Program-made: the position numbers and the translations under genes | The notes under the pieces: model-generated | Seen by the model: the letters and a program-made list of their open reading frames with translations, nothing else | Database searches by the model: none | Told to the model about the DNA's origin: nothing | Shown here: one piece after another, positions 58,265-64,000 of the stretch | Layout: the number at the start of each line of letters is the position of its first letter | How positions within the stretch are numbered: the stretch's first letter is position 1 | Origin: Paroedura picta | Taxonomy: Eukaryota > Chordata > Lepidosauria > Squamata > Gekkonidae | Reading direction: 5' to 3' | Length of the DNA stretch: 64,000 nt | Assembly (NCBI RefSeq): GCF_049243985.1 | Contig: NC_135384.1 | Coordinates: 15,000,501 to 15,064,500 of the forward strand

Positions 58265-58879
58265 ATCTTTTTCTTGTATATACCTGGTGTGTAAGTTTCA
58301 GATAGGGACCATAGCATAGGAGGACGGCAAGTTAATCATTGTTTACAGCTTACAGTGAACATATCTACAATGTGTTTACAGAGTACTTCTGATTTTGCTT
58401 TAAATGTGTGGTGATTGCCCTGGCCATCCTCCCAACCCACAAAGACAAAAAACCTACACAATTGAGTTTAGCTAGTTTATTCAATTAATTATGCATCCAT
58501 ATCATTAAATAACATATTTGTGGGTAGGTTATGATAGGCAGTCTGGCAATAGTGGCCTTTGTTGGGCAGACACCCTGACTCCAAACTGGGCCTTCCACTG
58601 GCCTCATTTATCATTGCCCATATTCAATGTGCCAAGAGGTGTCCAGCACCATGCCCTTGGGAGCCCCACGGCCTCTATGGCGTTCACAAAGAGGTTGCTT
58701 AGCATTGAGGGTATTCCTTCCCAGCCACACCTCACCACATGGCCAATGATGTAATGTTCTGAACCTGCCCTCCATCACTGCTGGTGCCTTAGAGATTTTG
58801 CTGATCATGATTAGCATTCCCTATGCTTGTCAAACAAGTTATGACCCAAACAGTCCACAGACTGTTTAAACCTCCTTAC
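58265..58879. other. No recognised feature
   Basis: No gene or nameable repeat. Confidence 0.35.
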
Positions 58880-59080
58880 TCCACATGCAGCCAGTTGGGT
58901 GACCTTGGGCTTGTCACAGCCCTTATAGTGCTGTTCTCACAAAGCAGTAACGTCAAGGCTATCTCAGCCTCACATACTTCACAGGGTGCCAGTTGTGGGG
59001 AGAGGAAGGGAAGGTGATTGTAAATTACTTTTAGACTCCTTCTGGTAGAGAATTGTGGGATATAAAAAACAACTTCCTTA
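58880..59080 (+). mobile_element. tRNA-derived SINE (GAAGAAGAGTTGG family), body without head
   Basis: GCAGCCAGTTGGGTGACCTT, GGGCTTGTCACAGCCCTTAT, CTATCTCAGCCTCACATACT, GGGAGAGGAAGGGAAGGTGA, then GACTCCTTCTGGTAGAGAAT: the plus-strand body of the family at 42271-42550. The tRNA head and tail are missing. Confidence 0.7.
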
Positions 59081-59843
59081 ATTGGAGGTGATTTTGAGTG
59101 AAGAAGTAATGAGATTGGTGGTGGGAGGGGTACGTTTTGGCCACAAATTTGTTTAGGTCCATTCCTCTCCTCAGCTGGCTGTCCTTGTACATGGTACCTG
59201 CCAGATATTTATGAATGAACATTCAAATATGAAATTCCGTGTGCTGGATTCTGGTGAAAAAGGAAGAATGGGTCCCTTTGGCTGCCCAAAAGGCAGTTTT
59301 GGTACAATCATGCCTGTTATTGGATGATAGTCAGATTTTTTTTAAACTGAATTTATGGGGAATGACCAGTGTGTCATTTTCCTTTCACAAACAAAATACA
59401 AAACCAAGAAGACAGTCCACATAAAACCTCTTTATTAAAAGCAAACAATGTGACACAGAACACTGTGCAAGCTTTCAAGATCATAGATCTGTTCTTGAGG
59501 CCAGATGTTGCAGGAATAAATCCAATTAGATCAAAAGCTGTGAGGAGCTTGTTAATGCCAACATCCTGTCTACAATGCTAAGTAAGCAAAGATTTTATAC
59601 AGGAAAATAGCTTAGCTGTGAGAACCAAATGAAGGAGGAGTCTGGCATCTATCTGGGTGAAGCAGTCTTGTCTGTTTATGCTACTCCTTATCTATGCTCA
59701 TCTATGCACCATAATCGTAAACACAGCTAGCTGGGAATTGGCCTTGGCAAGACTCCGCCTTACTAACAGAATGAAAAAGGGCACCAATGGTGGAGATTAG
59801 TATTTATGACTGGCTTTTTTCTCTACATTGACTTCCATATATC
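59081..59843. other. No recognised gene
   Basis: 59410-59590 (CCTCTTTATTAAAAGCAAAC, CAAGCTTTCAAGATCATAGA) faintly resembles the ACCTTTAAGACCAACAAAG repeat family. Otherwise unassigned. Confidence 0.3.
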
Positions 59844-59851
59844 CTCTATAG

Positions 59852-59987
59852 CAGGGGTAGTGAACCTGTGGTCCTCCATATGTCCATGGACTACAATTCC
59901 CATGAGCCCCTGCCAGCATTTGCTGGCAGGGGCTCATGGGAATTGTAGTCCATGAATATCTGGAGGACCACAGGTTCACTACCCCTG
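59852..59987. mobile_element. hAT-type MITE, near-perfect palindrome
   Basis: 136 bp: CAGGGGTAGTGAACCTGTGG to the centre GCCAGCATTTGCTGGC and back out to the complement, with only a few mismatches between the arms. Flanked by the exact 8 bp duplication CTCTATAG (59844-59851 and 59988-59995). Best-preserved member of the family in the window. Confidence 0.93.
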
Positions 59988-60329
59988 CTCTATAGGGCAA
60001 AATCCCCTCATGGGTGTTCATTTTTGTGGAAGCCAAACTCTGGAATGTCCCATAAGAACTCCCTCCCCTATGATCATCCATTGCATCAGACCTCTGCATT
60101 TCCCCCTAACATTGACTTTTTATGAATCTGTTATGGCATCCAGAAAGATTTCTGCTGATATAAAGGGGGGGTTCTCTCTTTACCCACCAAATAAGGCTGT
60201 GATCGGGACCATGCAGTTGGGAGGAGCAAGCTGGACTAACAAAGGAAAGTGAAATATCAAGAAAAAAGTTGGCTCTAGCAAATTCTGTGAATCCACACAG
60301 TAAAACTGAATAATTATACAGGAATAATG

Positions 60330-61138
60330 ATTATTTATTCCATAGAGAAAACACTTGGTTTAAGGTTTTTGTCCCTTTCTCTTCCATTCAGTCTTTGGCA
60401 GCGCATATACAATAAAAGAGACACATAGAAAATAGAATGGCAATCAACTGAAAGGAACAGGTAGAAAAGGCCTTTTGTCTCCAAGTGTTAGGGGGAATTT
60501 TGAAGATGACAGTGATAACATCTACATAGGATGCCACAGTGAGAATGAATGACGAAAGCCAAAGCATGGCTGCCACAATATAATGCTACTGTTTCTGAAC
60601 TTTGATATCACTGCAGTAGAGCTGTAGGATTGGGAAATAGTCACAAAAGTAAGGTTCCGTTTCATCGGAGCCACAAACATTTGATTGCAACATCAGAATG
60701 AGTTTGGTAAAAAGAAGCCTATAAATCTATGGATCCAAGATATAGCTGCTAACTGGACTCAAGATTGGGTCTTCATCATGGTTCCATAGTAAAGTGGTTA
60801 GCAGTCTCCTCCAAATCTATTATAAGGCATTGCACAGAACAAGCAGCATTTTGAAACGACCACTGTTGGATGCAGCTGCTGAAAGAAATCCCTTTGTTCC
60901 CAGCCAAGAGATCTGAGATTATGTTTAGAAATATACCAGAGGTATCACAAGCCTCCATGAAGGAGATGTTCCCCAAGAAGAAATATATGGGTATGTGTAG
61001 GTGCTGATCAAAGAATGAGCACAAATAAAGGATTGTTTTCAGTTATGGCCACAATGTAAATCATTTTCAGGAAGAGGAATCTGAAAGTCAGTCATGTCTT
61101 GAAATCCCAGAAGAATGAATTGTCCCATTTCCTAACAT
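60330..61138 (-). pseudogene. Olfactory receptor pseudogene, family 11-like
   Basis: Begins at an ATG at 61136-61138 directly after a conserved acceptor (TTTTTTCCCCAG). The first frame stops after 16 codons, and the receptor sequence QFILLGFQDMTDFQ continues in a shifted frame. Then come PIYFFLGNISFMEACDTS, LLAGNKGISFSSCIQQW, and a decayed helix 3 end where DRY reads NRF. Helices 5-6 persist (IFKIPPNTWRQKAFSTCSFQL), followed by a stop codon near 60390. Helix 7 (NPFIY) is missing. Closest to 61474-62418 and 48387-49316 (FFLGN-SF, LLAGN/LLTGN, ISFSSC). Several frameshifts and stops, so it cannot make a receptor. Confidence 0.9.
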
Positions 61139-61141
61139 TTT

Positions 61142-61473
61142 CTGGGGAAAAAATTGTATTTTTATCCACTGAGGACCTCTGAGGCCAAAATTCATGTGTT
61201 CTTGTGTTGCTCATTTGACATGTTAATCAAGTTTGTATGTGAAATTATTACAGCCTGTATAAGCTTGTAGTCTGAAATTCAGACCCTATGTATTCTTAAC
61301 TTTGCTATGGTGTACACCATATCATCAATGTTTACTTTGGTATTATTTTTCTGATGAAGCTTGATCCTTGATGGTAGCTTCAACTTATTTGGGTTGAGTT
61401 TGTTTCCCCCTTTTCCTTCATTTGCTTAGGTTTATTCATTATAACATCTGAACGGGGCCCATATTGACTTGTT
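61142..61473. other. Spacer between pseudogene and OR gene
   Basis: 330 bases of AT-rich DNA holding the pyrimidine tract of the pseudogene acceptor and the 3' flank of the next gene. No other feature. Confidence 0.5.
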
Positions 61474-62418
61474 TCATCTAACTTGCTTTGTACGGCAGAA
61501 TGTACCAAAAATATTTCTGAGTGCATCCTTTACCTCTTTGTTTCTCAGGCTGTATATGAAAGGGTTAAGCAAAGGGGGCAGCACTGTGTACAGGAGAGAT
61601 GAATACTTCCCCATGTTTCTCTGTATTTCTTTTTTTGGTACCATATATGCAGTCATTAGAGAGCCATAGAAAATGGAAACCACAACCAAGTGAGAAGAGC
61701 AAGTGGAAAAGGCCTTTTTCCTCCCTGTGGAGGAAGGGATTTTCAAAATGGCCGCTATGATATAGACATAGGATGTCAAGGTCAGAAGAAAGGGAGGGAG
61801 TGTAAGAACGGCTGCCACAATAATGCTCAACATTTTCATCAAACTGGTATCACTGCAGGAGACTTTTAGTAGTGGGAAATAGTCACAAAAATAATGATCC
61901 ACTTCATTGGGGCCACAGAAAGTTAACTGCAACATCAGAACGAGTAAGATAAAGAAAACAAAAAAGCCGTTGACCCAAGATGCAGCCGCTAATTGGATAC
62001 AAGTCTGAATCTTCATGGCTCTTGCATAATGGAGTGGTCTACAGATTGCCAGATACCTGTCATAGGACATCACACACAGCAAGCAGCATTCTGTAGCTTC
62101 CAAGGAACCAAAGATATACCACTGGGTGAGGCAGCTACTGAACGAAATCATTCTGTTCCCAGTCAAGAGAGCCAAAAGCAACCTTGGAAACAGAGTAGAA
62201 GACTGGCAAGCCTCTAAGAAGGAGAGGTTCCCCAGGAAGAAGTACATGGGAGTATCAAGGTGTTGATCAAAGATAACAAGCCCAAAGATGAGAATGTTTC
62301 CCATTACAGTCACCATATAAATGACTAGAAATGCCAGGAAGAGAAGAACCTGAAACTGATAAATGTTCCCAAATCCCAAAAGGATGAATTCTGTAATCAT
62401 TGTCTGGTTTTCAAACAT
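61474..62418 (-). CDS. Olfactory receptor, class II, family 11-like
   Basis: 314 residues from the start chosen here (MFENQT). The frame is open 33 codons further up, but an acceptor-like TTTATCTTTTCAATCAG ends 24 bases before this ATG, and receptor homology begins here. Sequon NQT at residue 4; GNILIF in helix 1; [68 protein letters not shown] in loop 2; SYVYI in helix 5; [40 protein letters not shown]. Shares MSYDRY, TECCLLC and FYGSLM with 48387-49316. The pseudogene lies about 335 bases downstream of its stop, with its own start at 61138. Looks whole. Confidence 0.94.
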   Translation of the reverse strand: MFENQTMITEFILLGFGNIYQFQVLLFLAFLVIYMVTVMGNILIFGLVIFDQHLDTPMYFFLGNLSFLEACQSSTLFPRLLLALLTGNRMISFSSCLTQWYIFGSLEATECCLLCVMSYDRYLAICRPLHYARAMKIQTCIQLAAASWVNGFFVFFILLVLMLQLTFCGPNEVDHYFCDYFPLLKVSCSDTSLMKMLSIIVAAVLTLPPFLLTLTSYVYIIAAILKIPSSTGRKKAFSTCSSHLVVVSIFYGSLMTAYMVPKKEIQRNMGKYSSLLYTVLPPLLNPFIYSLRNKEVKDALRNIFGTFCRTKQVR

Positions 62419-62519
62419 TATATAAATGAAACAATACCAAGGCTGATTGAAAAGATAAATATCATAACTAAAATTATTGCAAAGGTGATATCTGATTCCT
62501 TGTGGTGGCTTGGTCAATG

Positions 62520-63636
62520 TAAGAGGTTGATTCTAGACAGAATTTGGCAGTCATAGGCATTAGTTACATGCCACTTCTGTAATCTATCTCCTCATCCACA
62601 TTCTCCAACTCTTATGCTTATAGACACAGAACTGTACTGGCATCGAAGGGAGCAGGCATAATTTCTGAGTCAGGCATAATCTAATGATTTTTGTGTAGTT
62701 TAATCCTCAAGTTGCATGATGTTACCTAGGAGAGAGAGAGGAGCACAGGACATTATCGATTTAATACATTTCTTTTTAGCCCAGTTTCCCTCTGCAGAAT
62801 TCAGGGCAATGCACATTGATCTCTTAAACTCATTTCAATCATGATAGAAGGTTACCTTGACCTTGAAGTGGCTGCTTCAAGGACATTGAGCCCCATGGCA
62901 GTGTTGGTATTTGAAAATAGGTCTTTATGAAGGCTGCCAACTCTGGGCTGAGACACAAAAGTGGACCCTAAACATACTATTGGGACAAACATGTGTTTAG
63001 GGCAGCAATTATCCCCTCCCACTTTTTACCAGGGCCTTTTTAGGAACTCTTCTCAATTTCTCTCCCCCCCCCACCATCAAACAAGGATACAGCACAAAAT
63101 GAAAAGATTGACAGAACATCATTTATTATTGAACACCAAGAAAATGTGAAGATTCTGACATATTGGAGAAAGCCTGTATGAAATTAAACATCAATCAGGC
63201 CTAATGTAATCCTTGAGCTTGGTGTCTGCACAAAGAACTTGGGTAAAAAAAGTTAAGGGTGAACTAACTATACCTAACATATCTTGCCTTATATTTAAAT
63301 GTGAGACAGATTTCTAAAACCAAGAGAACCATGTATATTCATTAATTTTCTTGACTGCACTGATTCAAACACACACAATAAGGATCTACTAGTTGGTATT
63401 ATGAAGTCCATGAAAAGAACAGCAGGAGTCTCCATAATAATAAAAAAGCCTCCATAATAATAATTAAAAAAGCCTAGGAAGGTAATCTTGCCCGGGAGGA
63501 AGGGAGAAATGCAGCTTGCTATATTAGGGACAGGGCAGGCAACCTAAGTCTGCAGTAAATATGCAAGAGGTGAACCTACAGCTAAAGACAGAGTGCCTGC
63601 TTCATGGAGCATACCTAGAGGTTATGCTTGACTCAT
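62520..63636. other. No gene; SINE/LINE tail remnant near 62755-62925
   Basis: AATACATTTCTTTTTAGCCC, GAATTCAGGGCAATGCACAT and AGAAGGTTACCTTGACCTTG resemble a decayed inverted SINE of the 12522-12744 type. The rest is AT-rich and unassigned. A short duplicated phrase (CCTCCATAATAATA) lies at 63430-63470. Confidence 0.35.
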
Positions 63637-64000
63637 AGGGTTGGCAATTTTGGCTTGGGCTATTCCTGGAGTATTGGGGGCTGTTTGTGGGGAGGGCAAA
63701 CTTTTGAGAGGGGAGGGAGCTCAGCAGGGATGTGATGCTGACCTTCTCAAGCTGCAATTTCCTCCTAGGAAACTGATCTCTGTAGTCTGAAGATCAGCTG
63801 CAAATCAAGGAAGACCTGGGCTGAATCTGCATGGAGCTTTTATTGCAATCCCAGGTCGATTCAGTCCCTGCTGTCTACACAGAATACGATTTGCATTTTG
63901 ATTTTGGGCAGTTTAAATTTTTCATCTGCAACAAGCATGATTGATCCAGAGTGACCCTACATTTCCCCCGCAATATCCTTGAGTGGTTTTAACCCTCAAT
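63637..64000. mobile_element. AGGGTTGCCAG-family remnant and possible further MITE at the window edge
   Basis: AGGGTTGGCAATTTTGGC at 63637, then GGAGGGAGCTCAGCAGGGA and CAATTTCCTCCTAGGAAACT, matches the 12745-12944 family loosely. CTGAATCTGCATGGAGC near 63822 may open another element that runs off the window. Confidence 0.35.

Overview
The window reads as nuclear DNA of a squamate reptile, most likely a lizard. The evidence is a class II olfactory receptor (OR) cluster set in intergenic DNA rich in squamate-type repeats: tRNA-derived SINEs with a BovB-like tail (Sauria SINE type), other tRNA- and 5S rRNA-derived SINEs, CR1 and L2 LINE pieces, hAT-type foldback MITEs, long microsatellites and a young vertebrate chromovirus. 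The species cannot be fixed from the sequence.

Host genes: six apparently whole intronless OR coding exons and one OR pseudogene. Three family 6-like receptors lie on the minus strand (6306-7229, 13070-14038, 21625-22578). One family 10-like receptor is on the plus strand (30518-31468). Two family 11-like receptors are on the minus strand (48387-49316, 61474-62418), with a decayed family 11-like copy (about 60330-61138) directly upstream of the last one. Nearly every coding exon has a polypyrimidine-AG splice acceptor a few bases before its ATG, as expected for OR genes with an upstream non-coding exon. Each receptor would act alone, as the odorant receptor chosen by one olfactory neuron; there is no operon-like cooperation.

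Layout: 1-6300 holds an LTR-like end, a local tandem duplication and SINE/MITE remnants. 6300-22600 holds the family 6-like genes separated by L2, CR1, SINE and MITE copies and long GAAA/CTTT microsatellites. 22600-30500 is SINE-rich, with a 400 bp polypyrimidine tract. 30500-43400 holds the family 10-like gene, two L2 LINEs meeting tail to tail, and paired Sauria SINEs. 43765-46399 is a 5'-truncated CR1 LINE with a long open frame. 48387-51400 holds a family 11-like gene and further repeats. 51830-57890 is a whole-looking Ty3/gypsy chromovirus. 57900-64000 holds a near-perfect palindromic hAT MITE and the last OR genes.

The most striking part is the chromovirus of the Tf1/sushi group. It has two 495 bp LTRs that look identical and a 5 bp target duplication. 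The sequence after the 5' LTR is complementary to the LTR just downstream of its TATA box, the hallmark of self-priming. The gag end carries the heptamer G GGA AAC, in frame and followed by a 10 bp stem-loop; this is the heptamer known from the sushi-derived gene PEG10. Pol ends in a chromodomain. I saw no CRISPR array, rRNA gene or functional tRNA gene, and no protein system beyond ORs and transposons.
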